Source of the DNA: Sanguinoderma infundibulare
Lineage: Eukaryota; Basidiomycota; Agaricomycetes; Polyporales; Polyporaceae
Assembly (NCBI GenBank): GCA_032821775.1
Contig: JAVLRN010000012.1
Location: 1,240,001-1,304,000 of the forward strand
Length of the DNA: 64,000 bases
Direction: 5' to 3'
Position numbers and translations under genes: made by a program. This document shows, piece after piece, positions 35,149 through 47,183 of the stretch. The first letter of the stretch is position 1. Every line of letters starts with the position of its first letter. Under the pieces are notes generated by a model. It was given only the letters and a program-made list of their open reading frames with translations. It was not told where the DNA came from and searched no databases.

Positions 35149-36759
35149 ATGTCTTGTTCTCTCTGTCGCTTGCCTTTCACTCCTAGCCATACCTCCGTGT
35201 CCCCACGATGGCCGCCTACGGGGACCCTCTCCGACAAACAGCTGCAGTACATGAAACATGCAGTTGGCATGGGCCAGTACCTCATCGGCCTCGTCGTCAA
35301 CCTCGTCCACCTAGGTACGTTTGACTCCCCTCATATGCTCGCCACTGCGCTCGCTAACCACCCATGCGTGCATTCACAGATAATAACTTGTTCACAGTCA
35401 GCAACAGCCCCGTTCTCATCTCGATAGCTTGGGAGGTCGGCAATAAGACAGTAAGAAATGCTTTTTAACTTTTACACACCATATTGTGAACGGATCACCG
35501 ACATCTTCCTCGCTAGTTCATCGCGCTACACACACACTGTGCCATGCTCCTCCGCCACCACCTGGGCTTCACATCGAACGCAGCAGAGACCCTGATCGAG
35601 TGCTCCCTCCTAGACGAAATCATCGGACCAACTCAGAGCGGCACACACGCCGGGAGGCTGAGCGATATTGACTACGAAGCCGTTCTCGGCCAGGGCTCCA
35701 GACGCGTCGACATCGAGTCCCTCTGGTCCAAAGGCGACAGTGCAGGAAACGCCAACTTCGACTGGCAAGAATGGAAGCAACGCGGTCTCGACTGGACCGC
35801 CGTCCGCCCCGACGTGTACGTCTCACCACCTCTTGCTCCCGACTTGCATCTTCCACGAAAAGCGCGCATATACTGACCCAACTTTTCCTTACAGTTTCCC
35901 CCGCTTCCGCCCGACGATTCTCCCCGCCCGCCTGTCCTCGTTCACCGACCGTCCGGTCACGAGCACGACCACGGACATCATCACGACGCAATCCCTTGAC
36001 GTCCTGCACATCCTCCTGCCTTACCTCTCAAACGAGTCCTACGTGAACCTTATGGCGACGTGCCGCACCCTGCGCTACCACGCGCTCACGACCTTCCAGC
36101 CCCACGCCCGAGCCCGTGTCCTCAGGCTCGGGTGGGCGGTTCCGCTCCAGAACGAGTACGCGAGCTACGTCCGTCGCAAGCACCCTGATCTCGAGCTCCC
36201 CGGGACAGCCACAGCTCGTCCAGCGCCGTCCGAGGCGCAGCCTCAGCCCCAGAATACTTCGACAGATCCCCCGATGCCGACAGACGGGACTACGCCCAGC
36301 GACGATAGCGCAGCGGCATCGGCAGAATCGACCGCAGCTGGCTCCTGTGACACGAACGACACGAACCGCGACCACGACCGCAGCTCCCGCGAAGCGCTCC
36401 TCGCGCAGTGCGAGATGGCGCACGCCGTGCACTCGCCCGTCGATGCCGACTGGCTGCACTACCTCTCGCAGGTGCACCGCACGCCTGCGATGCGCGCGCG
36501 GCGCTGGGTCTGGGCGCTCGCCGCCGAGGTCGCGCGCGTGTATCGCCAAAAGAGGGCGGTCTCGCAGTACGCCGACGTAGAGGACGATCCCGAGGGTGAT
36601 GGGATGGAAGGGGAGAAGGGGGAGAAGAGCGCGGGCAAGGGCAGGAAGAGCAAGGCGTGGATGTCGTACGCTCGGGCGGTGGCGCAGCAGCTACTGATGA
36701 GGCAGGTGGTGCAAGGGGCGGGTATGAGGACCGGGAAGGGGCCGCTGTTTTCGTGGTGA
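35149..36759 (+). CDS. F-box-like protein
   Basis: Four exons: 35149-35314, 35380-35450, 35517-35815, 35895-36759, 466 residues. The N-terminal part starts with CSLC and contains GQYLIGLVVNLVH and NSPVLISIAWEVGNKTF. A segment at about 220-250 (LDVLHILLPYLSNESYVNL, then CRTLRYHAL) is F-box-like and sits mid-protein, unlike the two N-terminal F-box genes here. A Pro/Ser/Thr-rich stretch and a Lys-rich C-terminus follow. This architecture is common in Agaricomycete genomes but its function is unknown to me. Confidence 0.82.
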
Positions 36760-37254
36760 GGAGGTGAGCTGGTGTGGAGGTGGACGAGAGAGGGGGTTCA
36801 CGAAGATCGAAGCTCTAGGATCCTTTTGCGCACACGCGCATGTACGATATTCCTCCCGTTTACGGGATTTGTTTTGTCGTCCGTTTGGATGTGGTTGTAA
36901 ATCTAACATCATGCCGAATGCACGGGCGTACAGTTGACGTCACGCATTCAAAGAGCTGAATCGATAACGACGAAGGTCTCGGATTATAGACAAAGCACCG
37001 ACTCCTCGTTGAACGAGCAAGGGAGGTGCCATCAGAACTCAGGTCCAGCAAGTGAATCTCCCCGAAGCCAGACAAAAATAGCGACTCACTTTCAATCTCG
37101 TTCCGGAGAGGCAGATGCCCAATGACGTTGATCCTCGGGAGCCCACGAGACGAGGGTACGGAACGATGAAGTCGGCCGCATGTGCCCAGGTACGCTCCGC
37201 GCTCGTAGAGTGGGCCTCGCTGGCTGTTGGCGGCGATCGGTCGCCAGTCGGTTC
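36760..37254. other. Convergent 3' region
   Basis: About 495 bases between the F-box-like gene (+) and the unresolved minus-strand gene. No gene seen. Confidence 0.45.
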
Positions 37255-39641
37255 TCACATAGTGAATGGGGACGCCAACGCCGTCGCGCTATCGTGTCGG
37301 ATGGTCGGAGGACGCGGCGAGGACGACTCGTGGTCCGTCGACGGATGCAGCAGTTTTGGCGTTCCAGACTCCTCGGAGTCCGAGAGGCGGAAGGCCCGAG
37401 TAACTTGGGGGGTACCCGAGTTTGATTCGCCCACGACGTTGGGCCCCTCTTCGAGTGACCGAGAGTTCCGCATCGATTGTCGTTGTTTGGCGGACGGGTG
37501 GACATATTCGAAGCGAATATCGGTGTAGGATGTGGCGCATGGGGATGCCCGGTTGGAATTAGATTTAGAGTTTGACGGGCTGTCGGAACGGGCGTGATGG
37601 GTTAACATAAGGCGTGGTCGACGATGCCTGAGAATGCGCGTACCGGACTGTGAAGGGTAACGCGTATACTATACTGTATCCTGTCCTCAATATTACGGGT
37701 GCCCTGGAGCATCTTCCTCGGCGTCTTGCGTCCAGCCATAACGGCACTGAGATAAATTTGGCCTGGCACAACCGTAGTCCAGCTAACGCCTAGAGACATG
37801 GGGTCATTTGGAGGAACGAGCTGGGAGACAACTCACGATGCGGGAACTCGCAAACGACCATCGAGTCGGCTGTGTGAAGCGGCAGGCCTGAACTAGCATC
37901 TCCGCCCAACAAAACAGCGTTCTGGGCCCTGCTCTCCGTGATGTCTCCGCTTGATGCATATGCGTGTCCTTCGGTTAGGAGTACTGTACTGGCGCAAGTT
38001 CATCGTTTATGCGGCTCGCCCGCCGGCATCCCTTCGTCGAAATCTTCGCGTGGCAGCACCTACCCAAGTCCTGGCCAGGCTTTCCAGAAGAGAGGAGCAT
38101 GCGGGCGGTAGTACGTACCTCGCTATCGCGCATCATTGCTGCTGAAACCTCGATGCTATCAGGGGGTTTTCCGCGGTCAGAGAGAGCGCGAACTCCCTAC
38201 GCACCTGCCAAATGAGGGTCCAGCACCACCAGTCGATGAGTGAACGTCACCCGCCAAAAGACGTAGGCGACAGCGAACTTGACTGGCTTACGGCACTGCC
38301 GTAAGGAAATGTCAAGTCAATGGCGATGGCCCATCGCAGAAAGCTGCGGGGCATACCTCCCGCAAACGCCGGAAGACCGCTTTCCGCCCCGCGACGCCCC
38401 TTGCGAGCGGTGCCAAATCGCTGCCAGAGGTGACTGTTGACGGGGAACCCCGGCACGCGGACACGCCCGTGGTCTGACTCGAGAACTTCTCCCACAAAGG
38501 GGGGCCCGAGGTCGAGTACTGACCGAACCGAACCCCCGCGATGGACGTCAGCCGTCAGTTAGGCTATGAGCGCAGGATTTCGTAATGGATGAACTTACGT
38601 CCAAGCGCTGTCTGGGGACGCGAACGTCACTGCGGCCCTAGGGCGGCCGCATCTGTATTCTTCACTGATACATTGAGCCGTGTTTGAGTGGAAGTCGAAC
38701 CTTCGAGGATACTGCAACCGAGTAGGAACCTTGCACGGCGGAGATCATGAGGGCGGAGAAGAGAGGTCGGAGGGGAACACCGGGCGAACGGACTGTATGT
38801 CGGGCGATGCGTGAGCGTTAGGCGAACAGAATTACCTCACCGAGACCGTCCGGTCTCTCTCATGATCGTGGTTCTCCGCGTCATTGCCGCACAATGCACG
38901 CTGAGCCGATTTTGTCGCGGATGACCGCGCAATCTTCACGTCGTTCACCACTGTGGCCGACAGCGGTATACGACAGCTTCATAGCGGTCATGTAAGAGAA
39001 GAGAGGACGGGTGCTCTGGTTTCCAAGCTGTTTGTGACCGACTTCGGTTATGAGTGTTCTAACCACGAATGGTAAAAGGAGAGAGTGAACTTTATGTGCC
39101 TTCACATCAACAACTGTCTCCTCACAGCACCTCAGGTAATCCAGCGGAGGTGTTCCGGTATGGCACGCTTGCGCCGAAGGAAAGGGGGCTGCAAATTGCA
39201 TGTGGGGTCGTCTCATTGAGCGTGGCTCAGGGTCCCAATGACCTCATGAGATCACGGAAGCGACGCTTTGTGTTCGCTGGAGTGATTTCGGCTATTGTCA
39301 GAACATCTAGAATTGGAACTGTAAGGGACATATCACCGGACACGGACCGTCCTTGTGGTTGACATTGTGGTCATGTAGGAGCTCTATTGGATGTTGTGGG
39401 AAATGAGAATGACATGCACGTATTGGGTGAGTTGAAGATCCCTTCTCCGAGCAACAGGATCGTACTCACACGCATCATAGGGCACCAAGGACTCCCATGG
39501 TATATGCGGATGTTGAGTTTCGCGAAACCGTCGCCTCGTTTTGCATGATACCACTACGATCTGCTCAGGTCGCGAACCCTGATTCAATAGCATGCTAGGT
39601 ACTCGAAGGTGACAAGACGAGGAAGGCGTACCATTCGACAC
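37255..39641 (-). other. Probable intron-rich gene, mostly unresolved
   Basis: The frame 37608-37255 has strong wobble-GC and ends in a polar Ser/Glu-rich tail, so it is very likely a last exon. Upstream, a coding-like exon near 37799-37620 contains GQIYLSAVMAGRKTPRKM, loosely like the segment before the tail of DUF6534 proteins, and another near 37960-37850 is open. Farther up the pieces (38495-38247, 39216-38881, 39641-39384) are uncertain. The same fragmentation as the DUF6534 gene is likely, but I could not thread a full frame. A decayed copy is also possible. Confidence 0.35.
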
Positions 39642-40016
39642 GTGTTGGGGCTTTTATTTTCCGTTTCGAGTGTGCGCATGGCGAGAAGGCTGTGCGACGA
39701 CAAGTTCGTGCGAGAGACGGAAAAGGTTCTGCCAACTGAGCTCAATCAGGAGTGTGACGCAGAGTCCAGCCGATGTTCTGAACTGCGTCCGAGTCAAGGA
39801 ATGCCCGCATGCACGAAATAACGACGCACCAAAAAAGATCAGAAGCATTCTCATGGCCTTTTCAGCCGACATAAAAGCCAGAAAGAACGAGGGAGCCCAG
39901 CAGCAGCACATCCGCTCAACTCTCAACTCCTAGCACAACAAGCAACAGTGAGCCCTCACTCAACCTACTCGACTAGAACCGTGGTACCCACTGACCTCGT
40001 TGCTTCGGCAGTCGTC
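39642..40016. promoter_or_regulatory. Promoter region of the small secreted protein
   Basis: Contains CATAAAAG at 39870-39877 and a CA-rich leader before the ATG at 40017. No gene supported in the rest. Confidence 0.45.
39870..39877 (+). promoter_or_regulatory. TATA-like element CATAAAAG
   Basis: 140 bases upstream of the ATG of the cysteine-rich secreted protein. The identical octamer occurs 109 bases before the oxalate decarboxylase ATG. Confidence 0.5.
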
Positions 40017-40565
40017 ATGCGCTTCACCGCCGTCGCCAGCATTGTCCTCGCCGCTGCTCAAGTCAGCCTCGTCAAGGGTGCCGCCCTCGAAGACCGACAG
40101 GTCCTCGGCTTGTGCACTGGCACCACGCTCCCTCTCCCGCTCTGCGGCAGCGTCTTCGGATCCTGCGGCAGCGGGTGCAGCTGCATCAACGTCGTGGACA
40201 GTATCCCCATCGTCGGCGGTCTCCTCGGGGGTCTTCTCGGCGGACTCTTGGGAGGCGTTCTCCCGGGAGTAAGTCCCCTTCGAGAAAGAATCTGAACACG
40301 GCTGACCGTATACGTGTTTTTGCAGATCTGCAGCTCCACCGGCAGCCTTCCGTTGGCTTTGACTCAGTGCCTTGAATTGGCCTGCACCACGAGTGCTGAC
40401 TGCACTGCCTGCGAGGGTGCCGTGTGCACTCCGCTTCAGGGCGTCCCGGCAGGCGAAAGCCTCTCAGTGAGTTGCCCGATGCCTCATTCCACTAATAACT
40501 CACCTGATAACCGCTCCATTTGATAGGTCTGTCTCCCCCCTGACTTCGATACCCTGGTTTTCTGA
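40017..40565 (+). CDS. Small cysteine-rich secreted protein
   Basis: Three exons: 40017-40268, 40326-40466, 40527-40565, 143 residues. A signal peptide (MRFTAVASIVLAAAQVSLVKG) is followed by a mature part with about 13 cysteines (GSCGSGCSC; CTTSADCTACEGAVC), a Gly/Leu-rich stretch of GGLLGGLLGG type in the middle and no known domain. Cysteine spacing does not fit the hydrophobin pattern. A TATA-like element at a normal distance supports expression. It fits the broad class of small secreted proteins (effector-like or cell-wall associated), function unknown. Confidence 0.82.
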
Positions 40566-41203
40566 GATCTGCCCATTTGAGGTCTAGGCACTGAAATGGA
40601 AGGCGTAGTCAAGCTTGCCTTATATCTGACATCCGTTCTATGTGTTGTTATGAGTAAATGTGTATAAAATTCGATGCGTTAACTCACCAGCAATGTCTCA
40701 AGCTAGTTACGTACTAGACGATGACATCTCGCTGAGTCGCTCGCGGCGGCTAAGGTATCCTTATTGTCAGCGTGTACATCCCGACGCAACCACGCCGTGG
40801 AAAGGAAGCAATCCACCACATGTATGCTCCGTAAAAATCTTGCTAAAGGTATCTCATCACCAAAATATGGTCGAACGGTTCGAAAAGAAACCAAGGTCTA
40901 ACGACTACGCCACGTGTGGGCGCTTGGCTTACCATAAACGTCGACCCTCTTTAATGTCTTGGCATGGTCCCGCTTCAGAGGTGCATGTTTCAGCGAACAA
41001 CTTCAGTCACAGCACCATCGCATCACCACACCGCAAACACAGTCACGTCAACACTGGCTAATAATTGAGAGATACTTCAGCAAATACTGAATGATTCTTT
41101 TTAGCGGTGTTACAAATCCTACACGGGTACCGTCGGACTCACCATAACGTACAAGTAAACACTAATGTTATGCAACTATGCATTAAAATGCAGTCTCCCA
41201 TCT
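40566..41203. other. Convergent 3' region, AT-richer
   Basis: About 640 bases between converging stop codons. A short open frame (40660-41061) has no motif. Composition is clearly more AT-rich than neighbouring exons. Confidence 0.45.
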
Positions 41204-43857
41204 TCAAGGCTGAGCAACAGTCCCAAGGACAGGAAGACCAGCAGCCTTGAGGTCTGCATTGACCTGATCGATGTGGTTCACGAACTGGCCCCTGAGGTCG
41301 TCCCACATCTTCGGTTCGTGTTCTAGACAGTTCAGTCAGCGGCTGCCTCCTCTGCAGGTGACATCGTAAATTCTCACCGTGCAGCTTTCCCGTCCGCTTC
41401 ATGGCATAGTCGGTAAGGGTGACTTGCATGCTCGTCTCGAACATGAACGCTGCCAAGGAGTTGGCTCAACGTAAAAACCGCCACTGTCGTTCAGAGGACT
41501 TACCAAGTGTCCCTTCGTGAACGCGCATGGGCTGCAGGTCCATCTCCGACGCCTTCTTGAACTCGTCGAACGAAACTGCGACATCGTCAGCAACACATAT
41601 ACCCAGTGTGGTCAGGAAGAACATCTCACCTCCATGCGGACAGAAACTGTTCTCGAAGCTGAAGCCACCCGGGGCGAACTCGTCGCTGCGTCCTCCGTAG
41701 TCGCCGTAGATGAGACCCATCATCTCGCTCGCACAGTTTCTGTGGTAGAACTTCGCAGAGATACGGATGCGTCAGCCCTCCCGGTGATAACGTGTAACGT
41801 GAACAAATCGGATACGCACAGGAGGTCGGAACGTGCCCGTCGCGACATCCCACCTTCCGCTAAAGATGAGGAAGTCCGCGAGCGGCGCCCCTGGCGTCTT
41901 CGACTTGGCGGTTAGGACGCAGAAGATCGAGGGGTCCATGTGATCTCGCTGAATGCTCCCGACGTGCACAAACTTCTCCATCGCGTACTTGTAAGGCACG
42001 TAACTTTGTTTAAACATGCATCAGGTTCTCTTCATGACGCCAGCCAAGGGATCGATTGGACTCACTTCCCATTCCAGGCTACTACGTCGAACGGAGTGTG
42101 CTCCTGGTGGCACGCGAAAAGCTTTCCTCCGACCCTGAGCAACGTTAGCATCGAATCGACGACGACACCTTCGCTCTGCGACCTACTTGTAGACAACTGC
42201 ATGGCGTCAGCGTGCGAAACTGGAGTAGGATTGGTCGCAACTCACTTTCCCAAGGAGACTGATCGATATCGAAGCTCGCAACTGGATGCTCGAAATCCCT
42301 GGGGTTGGCAAGCCCGTGCGTGCCAATCGGTCCCAAGTCCGGAAGCTCGAAGTGAGCTCCAAATAGCTCGAGGATGTCTGCAAATCGATCAGCGTCTGGC
42401 ATGCGCGGAGCATAGCACGCGGACGTACATCCACGCGAAGGACCATCCGGGAACCCGATCTGGTGCAACGAGACTTCAGCGAACACCATCTCGATCGATT
42501 CAGAGCTTGGACGTACCTTGTACTTTATGCCCCGCTGAATGACGACAAGCTCTCCAGGCCTCGCCATCAGCCTGAAAAGATATCAGCACAGAATTCGCAA
42601 AAGGCACGGAGCCGGAGAGGATACTCACCTTCCGCACTCAGTCTGAATGTCGAGCCGTCCCTGCTGCGGCAGGATGAGGAAGTCGCCGTCATTGTTACAG
42701 AACGCCCGCTTTCCCATCGACTCGTTCCCTGCGAAGACATGCACGGCGAGTCCTTCCCGCAAGGTGGGCTCGCCGTTGCCGGCGATACTCTTCAAACCCT
42801 CGACGAAATCGACCTTGCTGTTGCCAGAAGGGATATCGAATGGGTACCAGGCCAGCTGGGTGGGGCTGAAGTGAACCTTGGGGTTGAGCGGCAAGAAGCA
42901 CGACTCAAGCTATATTTTGGAGTGAGCGCGTCGCATCCATGCAGCCCTTGGGTGCACGTACGTCAGGGTTATCGGGAAGCGAGGTGAATCCCTTGTGGGC
43001 AACCGAAGGGCGAATGCGGTACAAAAAGCTACATCAAAGTCAGTGCTGTATCCACATTGCTCAACCTAGAAGGCCATACACAGATTGGTTTTCGCGCCGG
43101 GGAGTCACAAACGGCGTTCCGTTGAGCTACATGTCCAAATCAGCTTGCGTTATGAAGATCTTTAGAAGCTTGTTGTCACTTACAACTTCGCAATACAAGT
43201 CGTACTTGACCTTCTGCGGCATGTTTTGGGCATGTGGAAGGGTGCCGGGTCTGCAAAAGTGTTAAGATAGGGTGCTCGTGTTTCTCCCCGACGAAAGATA
43301 CGCACATCGCCTCAGATGCAAAGCGGTTACCAAAGCCAACTTGGTACTGGTAAGGATCACCCTCTGCGGGCGGAACAGAGAAGGCGCTTCGGGCACTAGC
43401 ACCAAACGTCGACTAGTTTAGACGACATCAGACTGTGTGCGTTAAAAAGGGATCGCATCTCATACCATCTTTGCGGATATGAAGGACGTGCTCGACTTGA
43501 AGGTCGTTGGGAAAGGGGGGCTTGGGGATGTCAGATAGGGGGATGGCGCCGTTTATAACGTGTCTTGCTCGATGGAGCGTCTGCAAGAATATATCATGCA
43601 CAACCGAGCTCCTGTATTCGGTGGGGAGCGTGATACATTCAGTGCAGTGTTCGCGGCGCGCCGACACCTCTTCAGGATGGATGTTCTCAGACGGCCTCTC
43701 TAGCTTGCGCTACCGCTGCTGTAAGCTACACCGACAATCGCGCCGCATCCGATGATAAGTGTCTAGGCACATTTCAAGATGTCATATATGCTTTATGCTC
43801 ACCGTTGTAGTACCATTGTGCGCACGCAGCTTGGTCAGCGAAGACCTTCGCCGCCAT
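41204..43857 (-). CDS. HGD: Homogentisate 1,2-dioxygenase
   Basis: Core exons: 43363-43306, 43250-43184, 43126-43080, 43028-42962, 42909-42629, 42571-42517, 42459-42429, 42377-42246, 42196-42187 (10 nt), 42134-42066, 42003-41820, 41750-41630, 41575-41504, 41449-41378, 41322-41204. Two further upstream exons, 43857-43803 and 43699-43466, join in frame and give 557 residues, about 97 more than usual. Opens homogentisate in tyrosine/phenylalanine breakdown; iron enzyme, cytosolic. Motifs: YQVGFGNRF, PGTLPHAQN, YRIRPSVAH, FGAHFELPDLGPIG, the iron set HRNCASE and FCPHG. The core lacks its own ATG, so the upstream exons or another first exon are required. Confidence 0.88.
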
Positions 43858-44588
43858 GTTCTTGTGGTCTCTCGGGCTGCGGCGGGGAGCGGCTCCTAGA
43901 TAGGAGAAACATTCTCAGAGAGCATGATCGCTTGCACCACAAGAAGAAGAGGGCATGCCTACAGCCACCGTCAGCTGAACGATCCACGACCCATCCGGAT
44001 GGATTTTCTCAGACACGCTGACCTCGGACCCAACTCTGTTGCAACGCGCGAAGCAATTGAGCCTTGATTGCCGCTCCAAAGTGTGTGATCATTGCGTGGA
44101 GGCTCGTAGAGGTCACAGGCGAGGTTGTGTATACGGAGTCGTAAGGAATTGAAGTTGTACTGGCCAGATTCGTGGCGGTTCCGTTCGAGTTGTTGGCACG
44201 GACTCGGCAGTTTCCGATCAATACCCACTGGCCAATGAGCGCTTCCTCTTTATGTGACTGTGGCAACTCTGTTCAAGGTACTTCAAGACGGTTTTGTCTG
44301 AGCCCTATCTTACTTACTTCCCTTGTCCATCCTGTGGTCCGACTTCGCGCCTTTGTCCCTCTTTGTGCCCCCTGAGGTAACGCTTCAAGGACCGCGCCGA
44401 CAGCATGCGTACTATTCCGGCCTACTGCCAGTGCGCAATCCCTACCGATGGAGCCGTACTAATCTTTCCGTCACGCAGTATGTCCTTCTGTTCATAAACG
44501 CGATGGTCAAAAAACGAGATCAGATTCCAGACTGACAGTTACACTGTGCTACAAACCGAACATCCTACATTCACAGAGCAGCGAGTTC
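43858..44588 (-). other. Coding-like exons upstream of HGD, unresolved
   Basis: Minus-strand stretches at about 44228-44050 (RHESGQYNFNSLRLR in one frame) and 44035-43950 (SEKIHPDGSWIVQLT in another) look coding and could join, through short introns, to the exons that begin at 43857. A similar phrase, SENIHPEE, occurs in the next exon. They may be the 5' part of an extended HGD gene or a separate small gene. The rest, to the stop of the ADH gene, shows nothing. Confidence 0.3.
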
Positions 44589-45910
44589 CTACAAGCCAGG
44601 GACGATGACTGCGCGGAACCGGGCAGACGACCTCTTATCATAAGCCTCTTGCGCCCTGTCCAGAGGGAACTTCTCGATCATGACCTTGACGTCGTGGAAC
44701 TTGGCGAACGCAAGCATGTCCTCGTTGTCGGGCACATGCCCACAGGCGTAGCCTCTGATCGAAAGACGGGTCGGGATCAAGGTAACTAGCAAGACCGTCA
44801 GCGCGATGGGAACATGCGTTCACTTTCACGACGTACTAGGTGAGATTGCGATAGGGGCTGCTTCCAAGGCCAACAGGCAGATCGTGGCGTCGACAGTCAG
44901 TCCTGGGATGAGGGTCTCGATTACCCTCCCGTTCGGCGCGGTGCACATGATGACCTTTGCTCCCCCGAGCTTCTTCAACGCCTGCGCCTGGTCTTCCTTG
45001 GATCCATCAATGTACTCGTGGGCGCCCAGCTTCAAGGCGAGCTCTTTCTTGGACTCGCCTGAGGACAACGCCACAGTACGGAAACCCATCGCACGCGACA
45101 CCTGGAGAGCGATGTGCCCGAGGCCACTAACAACGGAGTCAGAGGTGAGCGAGACACATTTGCACGTACTGTGCTCACCCGATACCCTGGACAGCGACAA
45201 TTTCAGGCTGCGTAACATCCATGTGACGGAGGGCATCTAAGAAGTACATACAGGTCAGTATCATACCCATCGCTGGCACCTCAAAGCATGCAACGTACTG
45301 AAGACCGTAACTCCAGCACACAGAAGCGGAGCAGTCTCGGCAGGGTCCATGTCGTCGGGCACGGAGATCACGGCCTCGGAGCGCAGAGTCGCGTACTCGG
45401 CATACCCTCCGTCCCTCAAGATACCTACACAGAATCTCCCTCAGTACAACACAGCGTCTCATGTCAGGAACCATCCAGACCCACCATTCACGTCTTCGTT
45501 CTCACACGTGATGAAGTCGCCGACGCGGCACCGCGAGCAGCTGTAGCAATGGCCGCCGTGCCATCCACCGCCGACGCGGTCGCCGATCTTCCACTTCTTC
45601 TCCAACTCGTGGACCGAGACGACGTCGCCGACAATTTCGTGGCCGGGGATGCGGGGGTACGAGATGGGGAACACGCCGTTGGGCACTTGTTCGTCGCTGT
45701 TGCACGAAAGAGATGCGATCAGCGTTATGTCAGGGCGCGAGAAAGCCAGTCCCACTCCACTAACCTCCCGCAGACACCGCACGCAAGGACCTTGACGATC
45801 ACCTCGCCCTGTTTCGGCTCCTTCCATGGGACGGTGAACTTGGTGAGCTTACCCTCCCTCTCGGTAAAGGCGTATGCGGTGTAGGAGTCGGGGTGGTTCT
45901 GCGACGCCAT
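44589..45910 (-). CDS. Zinc-dependent alcohol dehydrogenase (MDR family)
   Basis: Six exons: 45910-45765, 45696-45485, 45424-45299, 45236-45179, 45126-44837, 44785-44589, 342 residues. The catalytic zinc ligands are the Cys in CGVCGSD (about C47) and His-Glu of PGHEIVGD (about H68). The four structural zinc cysteines are in GHCYSCSRCRVGDFITC. The NAD(P)-binding turn is GIGGLGH. This is the classical medium-chain alcohol/aldehyde reductase layout; closest in style to fungal alcohol dehydrogenases acting on small or aromatic alcohols. Substrate is not set by the sequence. It follows HGD on the same strand, with no evidence of a shared pathway. Confidence 0.92.
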
Positions 45911-47183
45911 TGTCGTTTTGAGGTACCAGCGAACGAGGTGGGTTGTAGTGAAGACGGCTGGGGGTTGGAAAAGGTGATGCGGGACCGCTGTTGAAGGAGC
46001 CAGTCCAGGTTATATACCCAACGCCTGTATACTATCTGTATTGTCAGCTTCGGTGCCATTGCTGCCGTATGTCAACCTGAGATTGTTCCGACCCAGCGGA
46101 TCTCTGCAAAACACGATAGTACCTCACATAAAGCTTCCGAAATCACCTTCCTACCGCCGATATACGGCGAGTCCGTTGTGTATTACTCGCATGGTGGAGC
46201 CTACATCGATTCAAAATAATCTGTGACGCAAATATCGGCCAAGCTCGGCGTTGGGCAACATATGTAGCCCCTTTGAGTCAGCCCGAGGGGATGATTGGGG
46301 ACGCTGGCACACCGCCCGGGAAGACTAGGAACCCAATGCTTCCCGCGGCGTGGTACGTACATACAACCACCTTCCCAGCCGGAGCGCCAGCGCCCGCAGT
46401 GATATCCCGGGCTAGCCTTTGTTTGCCGGCCCTCGAAGTCAGTCCAGGCGGCGGGCCCGGATGAATCCTGCGAGTCGAAGCCATACTCGGACCAAAGGCA
46501 TTCTGAGAGTTTAAAACCATGGTTAATTTAATTTGGCTGACGCGCAACCGGCGATGATCATAGAAAGGAAGCAGAATGAGTGCCCTGCGCGTCACGGAAT
46601 CCGCCTAGTATTCGGTGAACAACGGTTAGACGTACCTCTCATTGTCCTATTAGCTCCCAGGACGGCCATTGTGGAATGTATGGGGTATCGAGTCCTAGGA
46701 TCCCTTCCGATTGCCAAGCTTCGGTCAGCCCGTATCTTCACCTCGGCTTGGACACATCTCCCGACCGGACGCAAACTCTACAGCCGGTCGGCAGTCGGGC
46801 ATCACAGGCAAGGTCAATATCCCGCTTACAAATTCCTCCTGGACCCACAATTGCTAAGCGCAGCCGGGCAAGTATCCGGGCGACGGTTAAAAGTCCAACG
46901 CAGGCGTCTTGCATTTTCGTGTCATCTAAAACGATACAGCGGTAAAGCATGATACAAGTTTTGTGTTTCTTCTTCCTAAGCATATCGTACACCGGTATCG
47001 GCAACGGGAAATAGCCGGGATCTCCTCGGCTTTCACTGCGAAAGTTCCCGGATCCGCTTGATGATCGCTGCAATGACAGTATAGTAAGCCCCCGAACTGG
47101 ATCCACCGAAGCTGACATACATTGAGCATCGAGCCCCTGGAAAGGAATCTGCTCGGTGAGGCCGCCGCAACCTTTTAGATCCG
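45911..47183. other. Intergenic region with possible gene remnants
   Basis: About 1.3 kb with no assembled gene. The minus strand from about 47122 to 47033 encodes a 29-residue open piece starting MYVSFGGSSSGAYY, which fits an amidase-signature or esterase nucleophile loop, but nothing downstream extends it. Frames at 46595-46278 (-) and 46533-46952 (+) lack motifs. A decayed hydrolase gene is possible. Confidence 0.3.
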
